This document shows, piece by piece, positions 5,403-13,822 of a DNA stretch of 41,568 bases (its first letter is position 1; every line of letters begins with the position of its first letter). Made by a program: the position numbers and the translations under genes. The stretch covers positions 1 through 41,568 of the forward strand of contig CAMYAO010000019.1 of the NCBI GenBank assembly GCA_947253885.1, given 5' to 3'. Origin of the DNA: an uncultured Clostridium sp. (lineage in GTDB: Bacteria; Bacillota; Clostridia; Lachnospirales; Lachnospiraceae). The notes below the pieces were generated by a model. That model made no database searches and was not told the DNA's origin. It saw only the letters and a list, made by a program, of their open reading frames with translations.

Positions 5403-7616
5403 TTAGAATTCCTGTGATAGTGGCACCCAATGGTCATCTGACATATCATGTGCGAATTCTGTATTGTTAATATAAAGCTGATTGTCTTTGTCTCGAACAA
5501 ATCCCCAATGGAGGGAATGCTCCGTAGCATAGTTCTTGAATGCATTGAATTTGTTCTCAATCTGAATGTCGATATTCTTGTCCTTGCCCTTGGACTCGCC
5601 ACCCTTGGTCTCAATAACCCAGACAGTACCGTCTTTCTTCATAATTATATAGTCAGCATAGAAGAGCCACTGATTCTGAAGTCCATCCCTATATACGATG
5701 GAGAAGTATTGCTGACCGGTGTCTCCATTCTTATAGACCCATTCAATATCATCACGGCTTTCGCAGAATTGCTCAAATAGCATTTCTGATGTACTACGAA
5801 CAAGGCTTGTGGCATATCCGGAAGTATAATCATGGTATGCATTGGTCAGGTATTCCACCTCATTCTTTACACCCGGGTCGTACTTATAGAAGTCCTGCTC
5901 CGGAATATGGAAGATTGACTTCTTCGGATTGAGAGGAAGAGTCATCTGCGTATTCATACCTGCAGTCACTTCACGGAATTCTTCCTTGAGTCTGTGCTCG
6001 TTATTGATGATAAATGCGTAAAATTCTGAGGTATCCAGTAACAACAGCTTCTTATAGGAAGAACCACCCCTACGGAACAGACGCTCCAGTATTGTTTTTA
6101 CCTTGGCAGACTGCATGCCGATGGTGCTCTTAATGGCATCTATGGAGTGGAGCAGCTCAATACCATGCTTGTGGGTATTCACACGCTTGCGTGTGGTGTA
6201 GTAGGTAGTGCTCTCAGCGACCATATCGGTGCGGACATATTCACCATACAAAGCATGACCGATAATTTCATCACCGAACTGATAGCCTGCTGCCATAAAG
6301 CGGAGCTTATTATCTGTGGTGCTTGTGGTCAGATTATATTTTCTCACCAGAGCATCGTAGATTTTATTCAGAACATTACGCTCGCCCAGACTGCCGACAT
6401 CCAGATCACGGATTTCCTTTTCTAAGGTGAAGGTCTTGCATTTTTCCTTGAGAAACAATCTGCGAGTCTCGTAGGCCTTATCCATATTGGAGAGAAGTCC
6501 TGCTTTGTATTTCTCATCAAAGGTATAGACATAGCAGAAATCCAAGAGGTCATCTTCGTAGTGCTTTGCCTCTGGCATACGACGAATTCGGCCGATGGTC
6601 TGAATCTCAAAGCTCTCGCTCATGCCTTCTCGCAGTTTGACGAGAATCTTGGCACGAGGGCAGTCCCATCCGGTGCTGATGGCCTGTTTCATAAGAAGAA
6701 ATACAGGGATAGCATCATTCTCGGTCAGATTGTCCGGCAAGTCCTTTTTATCTTCACTCATCCACTTGCTAACCATGCCATTATCGTAGGTGTAGCCCAT
6801 AGACTCCAGTTTCTGCTCTACAGCAGCAATGGTCTCTGGCTGTCCGTTCGGGAATTGTATAAGCACGAGAGGACGGATATTTTTACCGATTTCCTTATAT
6901 CTGCCAGCGATAGCTTTCCTTTTTGTATCTGCAAGGTCGAGCAGATAATCGTAATCATCGGTAATTTCTGTGTTGTCAGCCACGCCTTCATTGACATAAA
7001 GAGCCTTGGTAATAAGGCCTGCGTCGATAACATCTACTTCATCGATTTCAAAGAACTCGTATCTTTTATTTTCAATAGCAGTAGCACTGACACGAACAAT
7101 GTTCTTGGACGCAAAGGCATCGATGATAGTCTTTGCCTTGGCAGTGTTGTTGGAGTGCTCCTCATCAATAATGACGATAAATTCTACACCGGCACGATGT
7201 GCATCAGCAATACGATCAAAGAGATTCTTACGTTCGCTGTCACGAATGGCTGTGTTACCACGTTTTGTTACAAGTTCCCAGTTGATGAATGTTGTGCTAC
7301 CAGGTGCAAATCCATTCAGCAGTGCATCGAACAGATTTTGTGTTGTTCTGCCCGGAGCGAATTTCATCATTTTCTCACGGCTCTGTTCCTCAAGATTACC
7401 CTTGCCGGGACAGAACCAGATAAAAGCGGTATTTGCACTGACATTGGTAAGATAGGTATCCACATAATCGATGAGGATGATGGTTTTACCGGAACCGGTC
7501 GGCGCTTTCATAATAATTGTTTGTTTACTGTCTTTCTTGGAAGTAAGGTCAATCAGCTTGATAACGGCCTTTTCCTGAAAATCAAACAGCTTTATGGATA
7601 ATCCGGAAGTTACCAT
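5403..7616 (-). CDS. res: type III restriction enzyme, Res subunit (compact)
   Basis: This is a 737-residue superfamily 2 translocase-nuclease. Walker A is APTGSGKT at about residues 38-45, Walker B is IIDEEH at 149-154, motif III is VSATA, and the C-terminal nuclease core is D-X13-ETKG, with ETKG at about 669-672 in GTVWVIETKGG. In type III systems Res cuts DNA 25-27 bp from unmodified, inversely oriented sites and works only in complex with Mod. It is shorter than the classical enzymes (about 900-1000 residues) but keeps both helicase and nuclease motifs. The start overlaps the end of mod by 7 bp, so the two are coupled. Confidence 0.92.
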   Translation of the reverse strand: MVTSGLSIKLFDFQEKAVIKLIDLTSKKDSKQTIIMKAPTGSGKTIILIDYVDTYLTNVSANTAFIWFCPGKGNLEEQSREKMMKFAPGRTTQNLFDALLNGFAPGSTTFINWELVTKRGNTAIRDSERKNLFDRIADAHRAGVEFIVIIDEEHSNNTAKAKTIIDAFASKNIVRVSATAIENKRYEFFEIDEVDVIDAGLITKALYVNEGVADNTEITDDYDYLLDLADTKRKAIAGRYKEIGKNIRPLVLIQFPNGQPETIAAVEQKLESMGYTYDNGMVSKWMSEDKKDLPDNLTENDAIPVFLLMKQAISTGWDCPRAKILVKLREGMSESFEIQTIGRIRRMPEAKHYEDDLLDFCYVYTFDEKYKAGLLSNMDKAYETRRLFLKEKCKTFTLEKEIRDLDVGSLGERNVLNKIYDALVRKYNLTTSTTDNKLRFMAAGYQFGDEIIGHALYGEYVRTDMVAESTTYYTTRKRVNTHKHGIELLHSIDAIKSTIGMQSAKVKTILERLFRRGGSSYKKLLLLDTSEFYAFIINNEHRLKEEFREVTAGMNTQMTLPLNPKKSIFHIPEQDFYKYDPGVKNEVEYLTNAYHDYTSGYATSLVRSTSEMLFEQFCESRDDIEWVYKNGDTGQQYFSIVYRDGLQNQWLFYADYIIMKKDGTVWVIETKGGESKGKDKNIDIQIENKFNAFKNYATEHSLHWGFVRDKDNQLYINNTEFAHDMSDDHWVPLSQEF

Positions 7617-9427
7617 GCTTCGCCCACCTCCTGTAACTCAAATTTGAAGTAGTCATCCGGGATAATATGGATGTCAACATCGCCGAATAGCATATTTTGC
7701 TCTGTGGTGAATAACACATTTCTGGAAACATACAGAGCTTTCACATCCTTATATTCATCCCAGTGCTGTTCCAGTGCATCGGCCTCCTCATCGGTGAGAA
7801 CCATAATATACTGGCTGCCATCTAGATTGATGCCATGCTCCAGCTGAATCATCTCCTTGATGTGGTCGAGCAGCTCATCAGTGAGAGAATCAGAGTCCTT
7901 GGAGACGAAATCGGTGCGATAATATTTCAGATTGGCAGGAATACCATTTGAGTAAGTGCTTCCATTTTCTCTAATTCCGGAGATTATAGTTTTAAGCCGA
8001 GGGTATGTTATATGCGAACAAATATCGTTTTGATTATTAGTACAAAGGATAAATGTTCTGTTGCCGCCATCTGATAAGTTCAATTCGAGTACAGATTCTC
8101 CAGTAGTTCCAGACCCAGCAAAAAAGTCCAAAATTGTGCTGTTCGCATTGGTAGTTGCACGAAGAATTTCAGTAATAAATTCTAACGGCTTGGGATAAGG
8201 GAAACGTTTGTCTTCAAATATGTTACGCACATGAGAAGATCCCTTTGTTGTGAAAAATTCTTTTTTTGTCCATATAGTGGGTATTTCACTACCTACCGTT
8301 TGGTTTTTGCCAAATTTAAGTGTTGGCATATTTTCTTCAGTGCCAATTACAGGAAGTTCTCCTGATTCTATTTTTTTGATAACTCCGTCTGGTAAATACT
8401 GCACGCTATATTCGTTGGGGTTATTTTTTGATTTGTTCTTGGAAATCTTTATATAGCCTTTTGCCCAGTCGCTTAGTAAACGAGGTGATATCAGTCTCCA
8501 AACACAGTCGGCACCCTTGCTACTGACTGGCCATAATGCAGCTGCTCCATCAGGTGCTTCATCATAATCAAAAACAAAGTCGGTAGGCTTCCCTGTATAC
8601 AAACCTTCTGCAATACGTTCAGTAAGGGATTTGCCAACACCAATAATGTGCATGGTTTCTCTATCTATAAAAATAGGATATGTTTGATTAGGACGTGTTG
8701 TTTTATCAAATGTACTTAAAGTTAACCCTTCAAATGGACTACGCTCAATACCTCCAGTAAAACTCATTGTTTTCGGATTGAAATCTGTAGGCGTAATGAA
8801 TACTAGATATTCCTGTAAGAATGTAAAACCTCCATTTGGTTTACCGCCTGAGGTTTGCACTGTAACACATGTTACCTGTTTGTTTTCAAACATCTCTTGG
8901 CACATAACCATTAAATTGTGAACTTCATGGTAACCTATGCTGATAATAAGCACTCCAGAGCTAGATAGTAGCCTTTTAGCTATTTGAAGTCTTTCATTCA
9001 TAAAAGACAGCCATTTACTGTGGCGAAATCCATCGTTCTTATCTACAAAAGCGTCATCGTAGATAAAATCTTTATTTTCGGTATTGTAAGGGGGGTCGAT
9101 ATAGATGACGTCAATCTTGCCTGTGTGGGTCTTTTCCAATAATCGGAGACTATGAAGGTTATCGCCTTCAAGAAGAAAATTGACACCGCCTTTGGTAGTG
9201 GTGATTTCTTTATCCACGCATTCAGTAAATACGGGAACGTTATCCCTCATCTGTATATCAACGGCTTCTTCGTGGCGTTCCCACACGAGGCCGTATTTCT
9301 TTGCGTTTAATTCGCTCTCAATTTCTCCGAGGGCAATGAGCACCTTGTCATCGTCTTTATGTTCTTCACGGATGGTTTTGAGGAATGCCAGCATGCGCTG
9401 ACGTTTCTCTTGCGATAAATTAGCCAT
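7610..9427 (-). CDS. mod: type III DNA methyltransferase, Mod subunit
   Basis: This is a 605-residue protein. The ATG at 9427 is chosen because AAGGAGG lies eight bases before it; the frame itself is open 14 codons further. Motif IV DPPYNT is at 111-116 and motif I FAGSGTT at about 436-442, the beta-class order typical of type III Mod (adenine-N6). The central 250 residues between them are the expected target recognition domain, including the variable GGKPNGGFTFL and LWPVSSKGAD segments. Mod alone modifies DNA; with Res it restricts. It is preceded and overlapped by a small XRE gene that may time expression of the system. Confidence 0.93.
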   Translation of the reverse strand: MANLSQEKRQRMLAFLKTIREEHKDDDKVLIALGEIESELNAKKYGLVWERHEEAVDIQMRDNVPVFTECVDKEITTTKGGVNFLLEGDNLHSLRLLEKTHTGKIDVIYIDPPYNTENKDFIYDDAFVDKNDGFRHSKWLSFMNERLQIAKRLLSSSGVLIISIGYHEVHNLMVMCQEMFENKQVTCVTVQTSGGKPNGGFTFLQEYLVFITPTDFNPKTMSFTGGIERSPFEGLTLSTFDKTTRPNQTYPIFIDRETMHIIGVGKSLTERIAEGLYTGKPTDFVFDYDEAPDGAAALWPVSSKGADCVWRLISPRLLSDWAKGYIKISKNKSKNNPNEYSVQYLPDGVIKKIESGELPVIGTEENMPTLKFGKNQTVGSEIPTIWTKKEFFTTKGSSHVRNIFEDKRFPYPKPLEFITEILRATTNANSTILDFFAGSGTTGESVLELNLSDGGNRTFILCTNNQNDICSHITYPRLKTIISGIRENGSTYSNGIPANLKYYRTDFVSKDSDSLTDELLDHIKEMIQLEHGINLDGSQYIMVLTDEEADALEQHWDEYKDVKALYVSRNVLFTTEQNMLFGDVDIHIIPDDYFKFELQEVGEAW

Positions 9428-9644
9428 CGTTCTTATCCTCCTTATCTGGTACAAATTCGATAATATCATCTACCTTGCAATTTAGCACACGACATATCTT
9501 TTCCATAGACTCCAGTGATACATAGTGGTCACGGCGGAGCCTTGTGGATATATTGGCACTGTAGCCAGCCTCTTTCTGAAGCTGCGCCGGTGTCATTTCT
9601 CTATCAATCAATAAATGAAATAGCTTCTTATATGTAATAGCCAT
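9420..9644 (-). CDS. small XRE-family regulator of the RM operon
   Basis: This is a 74-residue protein consisting almost entirely of a Cro/CI helix-turn-helix: FHLLIDREMTPAQLQKEAGYSANISTRLRR, then VSLESMEKICRVLNCKVDDIIEF. It overlaps the start of mod by 8 bp. Small XRE proteins heading RM operons are often controller (C) proteins that delay restriction until methylation is established. A 5-4-5 palindrome in its own upstream region is a plausible operator. The function is inferred from position and size. Confidence 0.85.
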   Translation of the reverse strand: MAITYKKLFHLLIDREMTPAQLQKEAGYSANISTRLRRDHYVSLESMEKICRVLNCKVDDIIEFVPDKEDKNDG

Positions 9645-9688
9645 GTTTTCCCTCCATAAACTATCGTCAATAACTGCCTTCTATTTTA

Positions 9689-9702
9689 TCACGAATACGT
9701 GA
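9689..9702. promoter_or_regulatory. palindrome upstream of the RM controller gene
   Basis: TCACG-AATA-CGTGA is a perfect 5-4-5 palindrome 45 nt upstream of the XRE start codon. On the minus strand GATAAAAT follows immediately and could serve as the -10 region, so binding here would control the xre-mod-res operon. Confidence 0.5.
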
Positions 9703-9743
9703 AAATATCTACTAGATAAAAATTACAATATAGCAACATTCAT

Positions 9744-9775
9744 ATCCTCCGGACATTACGATTTGGAGGATTTTT
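9744..9775 (+). terminator. intrinsic terminator
   Basis: ATCCTCC (9744-9750) pairs with GGAGGAT (9765-9771), followed by a T-tract. No plus-strand gene lies directly upstream, so it may protect against antisense transcription of the RM operon or be left over from a deleted gene. Confidence 0.55.
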
Positions 9776-9876
9776 GTTTCCTTTTGTTAAAATAGCCTTC
9801 ATACTTGAAAAATCGGTTCTTAAACCGGCAGCAAATGTCCTTTCACTGGTGAGTACAACAGAAGGAGGAAAACAGA

Positions 9877-10092
9877 ATGGTAAAACCAGACAATATACCA
9901 ACTTATCTAAAATAGTATGGGAGTTGGTGTAACTGGAAGTTCGAAGAGAGGAAGAAAGGCCTCGCGAAGGTTCCATACAATCCGAAAACAGGAAAAAATA
10001 TAATCGTACAATTTAAACGAAAAAAGTCTCATGACCATGAGCAAAAAAGAAAGTATAATTTATTAAGTGATAGAATGGATTATGTGAATTGA
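9877..10092 (+). pseudogene. decayed primase-like N-terminus
   Basis: ATG at 9877 follows a perfect GAAGGAGG site. The frame reads MVKPDNIPTYLK, a TAG at 9913, then YGSWCNWKFEERKKGLAKVPYNPKTGK. The pattern NIP..LK...W..WK.E...K..KVPYNPKTG is the N-terminus of phage/plasmid-type primase-helicase proteins. After this the similarity ends and a basic stretch (KSHDHEQKRKYNLLSDRMDYVN) runs to TGA at 10090, with further stops beyond. I read it as the start of a primase gene joined by deletion to unrelated sequence. From here to 10229 I see nothing else. Confidence 0.55.
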
Positions 10093-10229
10093 ATGACTGA
10101 TAATTCTGATGTCGAAAGAAAAATGATGCAATGATACTATGGATAAATACCGTGTCAGCCATAAAATCAATTCTACGTTAAAAACATACCGTCTAGACAG
10201 CTACTTTTTTAGCTATTATCCAAAAGACA

Positions 10230-10270
10230 TATAATATATAGGCTCAAATGGTGAAAGGTGCCCATTTGGG
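10230..10270 (+). promoter_or_regulatory. -10 box and leader hairpin
   Basis: TATAAT at 10230-10235 (no convincing -35) is followed at 10243-10270 by a stem of CTCAAATGG with CCATTTGGG. A transcript would begin with this hairpin. It buries a possible GTG start at 10258. Confidence 0.35.
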
Positions 10271-10281
10271 TCTATTATTGT

Positions 10282-10488
10282 ATGAATTCATGTGTACAAC
10301 CAGAGCAAGATCCACCCGTGTATTACAGTATTGTCATTTTGACAATTTTGTATTACTTACGAGTAGCAGACTTGATGGGGATTACGTCCCCATACCCACG
10401 TGAAAATATAATTGCCGGCAATTACATTTTAGCAGATATGCAGGCATATCTGGATAAGAATTACAGACAACAAAATAATGAAATTTGA
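10282..10488 (+). CDS. small hypothetical protein
   Basis: This is a 68-residue frame from the ATG at 10282 with no good ribosome site. It has one hydrophobic stretch (YYSIVILTILYYL) and a C-terminal ENIIAGNYILADMQAYLDKNYR segment that looks protein-like. No family is recognised. It ends just before a terminator. It may be a genuine small membrane protein or the tail of a deleted gene, since the area immediately upstream is decayed. Confidence 0.3.
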   Translation: MNSCVQPEQDPPVYYSIVILTILYYLRVADLMGITSPYPRENIIAGNYILADMQAYLDKNYRQQNNEI

Positions 10489-10491
10489 TAA

Positions 10492-10526
10492 GGCATTCAC
10501 TTGGAATAGGTGAGTGTTTTTTGTTT
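10492..10526 (+). terminator. terminator before the replication module
   Basis: GCATTCACTT and AGGTGAGTG pair with two G-T pairs around GGAAT and are followed by TTTTTTG. Confidence 0.6.
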
Positions 10527-10574
10527 TCAAATATTTAATTAATCGAAAAAAATAAAAAAAGTTTTCCTCAGGGG

Positions 10575-10733
10575 GGCTGTAAAAATGCCTCTCAGCGTTT
10601 CGTTTTATGTAAGGGTGTTTTTGACAGGAAAAAATAAAAATTTTTACATCAAGAGCCTGTATTTATGCCCTTCATCTTTTGAATATGTGTAAGGACATTT
10701 TTGAGCCGGCAGAAAAATGTTTTTTACAACAAT
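10575..10733 (+). repeat. 80-bp imperfect tandem repeat upstream of the replication initiator
   Basis: The segment from 10575 aligns without gaps to the segment from 10655, with about 64 percent identity over 76 bases by hand count. Shared blocks are TATGTAAGG-like and TTTTTGA in the middle and TTTTTACA at the end. In copy 1, CTGTAAAAATGCC (10577-10589) can pair with GGTGTTTTTGACAG, one G bulged. The two copies lie directly before the RepA_N-like gene and could be iterons, a replication origin, or duplicated RNA leaders. Confidence 0.55.
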
Positions 10734-10760
10734 TAGAAATAGAAACGAGGCGAGAAAAGA

Positions 10761-11288
10761 ATGCAATATGAATATATGAAGGAGTCAGAGCAGATGCTTC
10801 AGTACTTCCAGTTTCCGAAGTTTTTGCTAAAGATGAGAATTTCTCAAACTGCAAAATTTCTTTATATGATTTTGTATGACTGGGCACGGATATCGAGAAA
10901 GAATAGCTGGATAGATAAGTATGGAAATGTTTATCTGATTTTTCCGATAGAGGAATTGTCTGTTCAAATCGATAAATGCAAATCTTCTGTAAAAACAGCG
11001 TTGAAGGAATTAGATGATGTGGGACTATTGGTTCGCAGATCCGGTGGATTTTTAAAACCCAATCATTTATATGTAAAAATTCCATCTGATGAGATAGGTT
11101 TACAGACGGTTGATGATAAGGCGGTTGAAAAGATGGCTGTGGCAGAGTCGGAAAAGCCACCTTCATCTGGTCGTAAAAATGGCTGTGGAGGAGTCGGAAA
11201 TGTGGCACCTAGTAAAGTAACTGAGAAATATAAAGGAAATAAATATCATGAAGTAAATTATTGCTATGGAGAAGGAGAGAGTTTGTGA
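10761..11288 (+). CDS. RepA_N-type replication initiator-like protein
   Basis: This is a 175-residue protein. The N-terminal half matches the RepA_N winged-helix pattern: YFQFPKFLLKMRISQTAKFLYMILYDWARISRKNSWIDKYGNVYLIFPIEELS, then a helix-turn-helix-like KCKSSVKTALKELDDVGLLVR. The C-terminal part is low-complexity and charged, as in replisome organisers that recruit a helicase loader. The start codon follows GAGGCGAG. Its stop overlaps the DnaC-like gene (TGATG), which fits joint action at an origin, possibly the 80-bp repeats just upstream. It would support replication of the excised circle. Confidence 0.75.
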   Translation: MQYEYMKESEQMLQYFQFPKFLLKMRISQTAKFLYMILYDWARISRKNSWIDKYGNVYLIFPIEELSVQIDKCKSSVKTALKELDDVGLLVRRSGGFLKPNHLYVKIPSDEIGLQTVDDKAVEKMAVAESEKPPSSGRKNGCGGVGNVAPSKVTEKYKGNKYHEVNYCYGEGESL

Positions 11289-12103
11289 TGAGAGAAGAAG
11301 ATACCATATGTGTAGGTAGTGATGGTTTGCAATACTGCAAAGTCTGTGGGGAAGCGAAAGAAGCATTTTTTCCTGAGGGAGGTTTTATGGGAATGAAGAA
11401 ACATTCCAGGCAATGTGCCTGTGACAGAAAAGCATATGAAGAGGAACAAAAATATTTTAAAGACAAAGAGCACCGGGAATTAGTTAGTAGAAATACGAGC
11501 ATCTGTTTTGATGAGAGCAGGATGGAAGAGTGGACATTTGAGAATGCAGATATGTCAGATGCGGTAATGCATAAGGCAAAAAAATATGTTGATAACTGGG
11601 ATGAAATGAAAAGAAACCATATAGGATGTTTGTTCTGGGGACCGGTTGGTACCGGGAAAAGTTATATTGCCGGGTGTATTGCCAATGATCTTCTTAAACG
11701 AGAAGTAACGGTAAAGATGACTAACTTCAATACCATTATCGATGATATATTTCCACTGGCAGACAAAACGGAATATATCAATGCATTGGCTTCATATCAG
11801 ATTTTGATTATTGATGATCTTGGAGTGGAACGAAATTCAGAATATGCGTTAGGAATTATTTTCAGTGTCATAGACCGCAGGATCTGTTCAGGACGACCTT
11901 TGATCATCACAACGAATCTTCCGCTGAATGAAATAAAAAGCGAGACTATGTTAGATAAAAGACGTATTTATGACCGCATTTTAGAAATGTGTACACCAAT
12001 GTATGTTGGAGGCACAAGCAAACGAGAAGCGATTGCAAGTATGAAAATGGAAAAAGCGAAAATGTTGTTGAATACAAACAAAAGGGAGGAGGAATGCGAA
12101 TGA
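11288..12103 (+). CDS. dnaC: DnaC-like AAA+ helicase loader
   Basis: This is a 271-residue protein from the ATG at 11288, with GGAGA upstream. An N-terminal cysteine cluster (C17, C20, C43, C45) is zinc-binding-like. AAA+ motifs follow: Walker A GPVGTGKS at 118-125, Walker B ILIIDDLGVE near 178-187, and the sensor I TTNLPLNEI segment. This is the DnaC/IstB family that loads replicative helicase. It overlaps the initiator upstream and the excisionase downstream by a few bases, so the three form one operon. No transposase accompanies it, so helicase loading fits better than an IstB role. Confidence 0.88.
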   Translation: MREEDTICVGSDGLQYCKVCGEAKEAFFPEGGFMGMKKHSRQCACDRKAYEEEQKYFKDKEHRELVSRNTSICFDESRMEEWTFENADMSDAVMHKAKKYVDNWDEMKRNHIGCLFWGPVGTGKSYIAGCIANDLLKREVTVKMTNFNTIIDDIFPLADKTEYINALASYQILIIDDLGVERNSEYALGIIFSVIDRRICSGRPLIITTNLPLNEIKSETMLDKRRIYDRILEMCTPMYVGGTSKREAIASMKMEKAKMLLNTNKREEECE

Positions 12104-12309
12104 ATCATACAGAAAAAACAATACCTGTCTGGAAGAAATATTCTTTAAATGTTTCCGAAGCGGCAGAATATTATGGAATTGGAGAAAAGAGATTAAGACA
12201 GATTGCAGGTGAAAATGAAGGAGCAGATTTTATTTTGGAAGTAGGTTCTCATATCCGATTCAAAAGGAAATTATTTGAAGATTATCTGGATACAGCCAGT
12301 ACAGTTTAA
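12100..12309 (+). CDS. xis: excisionase, Tn916 Xis-like
   Basis: This is a 69-residue basic protein. The ATG at 12100 is seven bases after AGGAGG and overlaps the dnaC stop (ATGA). SLNVSEAAEYYGIGEKRLRQIAGENEGADFILEVGSHIRFKRKLFEDYLD matches the winged-helix excisionases paired with Tn916-type integrases, including the final RKLFE..L element. It bends attachment-site DNA and directs the integrase to excision. It lies 134 bp before the integrase, separated by the integrase promoter. Confidence 0.88.
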   Translation: MNHTEKTIPVWKKYSLNVSEAAEYYGIGEKRLRQIAGENEGADFILEVGSHIRFKRKLFEDYLDTASTV

Positions 12310-12340
12310 GTGACAGAATAGAAGAAATAGTAATGAAAAT

Positions 12341-12422
12341 AATGTTCATTTTATCTTAGCGAAGGGAAGGTCTTTTGTTATAATGAATAAACCGAGACGG
12401 TCTTCCAAGTTAAATGAACATT
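12341..12422 (+). promoter_or_regulatory. integrase promoter flanked by 11-bp inverted repeats
   Basis: TATAAT at 12379-12384, with a weak TTAGCG 17 bp before it. AATGTTCATTT (12341-12351) and its exact reverse complement AAATGAACATT (12412-12422) bracket the promoter; the right copy is itself a TAAATG-AA-CATTTA palindrome. They are plausible binding sites for a regulator or Xis. Confidence 0.5.
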
Positions 12423-12443
12423 TAATGAAGGAGACGAAATATT

Positions 12444-13643
12444 ATGAGTGAAAAAAGGAGAGATCATAGAGGACGTATATTACACAATGGAGAAATACAG
12501 TTATCTGATGGCAGATATCGATTTAAGTATGTCGATGAGATGGGAAAGGAGCACTGTGTATATAGCTGGCGCTTAGACCATAACGATGCAACTCCGAAAG
12601 GAAAGCGCCGTACTTTGTCGCTTCGGGAGATGGAGAAGAAAATCCAGGCGGACCATTTCGAGCAGATTGCAACAAATGGCGGAAATATGACGGTACTGGA
12701 ACTGGTTGAAAAATATACATCAACCAAAACCGGTGTCAGACCTACTACAGTTGCAGGATACGGAACAGTTATCAATTTATTGAAGAAAGATCCATTTGGA
12801 AAAAGAAGGATTGATACGGTACGGATTTCAGATGCAAAATGTTGGCTGATACATCTTCAGCAGGTAGAAAAGAAAAGCTATAGTTCCATCCATTCGATTC
12901 GAGGAGTTCTTCGCCCGGCATTTCAGTTGGCTGTGGATGATGATCTGATCAGGAAAAATCCATTTCAGTTTCAGCTGATGGAAGTGGTCGTGAATGACAG
13001 TGTGACAAGAGAAGCAATCAGCAGAGCGGAGGAACGAAAGTTTCTGCGGTTTGTGAAGGAGGATTCTCATTTTTGCAGGTATTATGAAGGAATCTACATA
13101 TTATTTAAAACCGGCCTTCGCATCTCGGAATTTTGTGGCTTAACGATTTCTGATATTGATTTCAAGGAGCATACGATCAACATCGATCATCAATTGCAGA
13201 AGAAATCAAAAATCGGATATTATATTCAAGAAACAAAGACAACTAGCGGAACAAGAAAGATACCTATGACTGCGGATGTAGAGGAATGCTTTCGGAAAAT
13301 AATAGAAAAACGAAACCCGCCCACAGCAGAACCTATGGTAGATGGAAAAAGTGGATTCTTATACTTTGATAAAAACGGAAGTATTTGTTATTCTTTGCAC
13401 TGGGAGCATTACTTTCAACACATCATTTAGAAATATAATAATACTTACAAAGTGCAGATGAATGTTATCACACCGCATGTATGTCGGCACACCTATTGCT
13501 CAAATATGGCAAAATCCGGAATGAATCCAAAAGCATTACAATATTTGATGGGCCACTCAGATATCAGCGTAACGCTGAATACATATACGCATGTAAATCT
13601 TGAGGATGCCAGAGAAGAAATCGCCAGACTTCGGATTGTGTAA
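12444..13643 (+). pseudogene. int: Tn916-type tyrosine integrase interrupted by an amber codon
   Basis: The frame opens at ATG 12444 behind GAAGGAG. An N-terminal arm-binding domain is followed by a core-binding domain (EKYTSTKTGVRPTTVAGYG) and the catalytic domain: ILFKTGLRISEFCGL holds the first Arg, TPHVCRHTYCSNMAKSGMNPK the HXXR box, LMGHSDISVTLNTYTH the final His and the Tyr. TAG at 13428-13430 interrupts this between YFQHII and KYNNTYKVQM; the two halves are in the same frame with normal spacing, so one base change explains it. The 328-residue product lacks HXXR and Tyr and would be inactive. Full length would be 398 residues plus the interrupted codon, close to Tn916 Int. Confidence 0.85.
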
Positions 13644-13667
13644 TTACGATTTTTAATTGATAACAGC

Positions 13668-13712
13668 AAGGTGTAAAATAGAAAAATATACACCTTATTT
13701 TACACCTTTTGC
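13668..13712. repeat. arm-type inverted repeat/terminator after int
   Basis: AAGGTGTAAAATA (13668-13680) is the exact reverse complement of TATTTTACACCTT (13696-13708), followed by TT. A related ACACCTTATTT sequence also lies inside the left end (1538-1548). Integrases of this class bind such sites; the hairpin could also stop int transcription from running into the phosphatase gene. Confidence 0.6.
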
Positions 13713-13822
13713 GGACGATATTATGCGAAAATAAACCAGGTTATGCCAGAAAGCAAAAATTTACAAAGGCTTACAAAGCCCGAAAAACCAAGAAAAACTA
13801 AGAAATGCGAGGTTATACAACA

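Noticed and set aside
6561..7601. 346-codon plus-strand open frame opposite the restriction gene
   Set aside because: It is entirely antisense to res, whose helicase and nuclease motifs are clear; composition is cysteine/isoleucine-rich as expected for a mirror frame.
9740..9976. Minus-strand frame across the primase remnant
   Set aside because: It has no ribosome site and overlaps a terminator and the recognisable plus-strand primase start.
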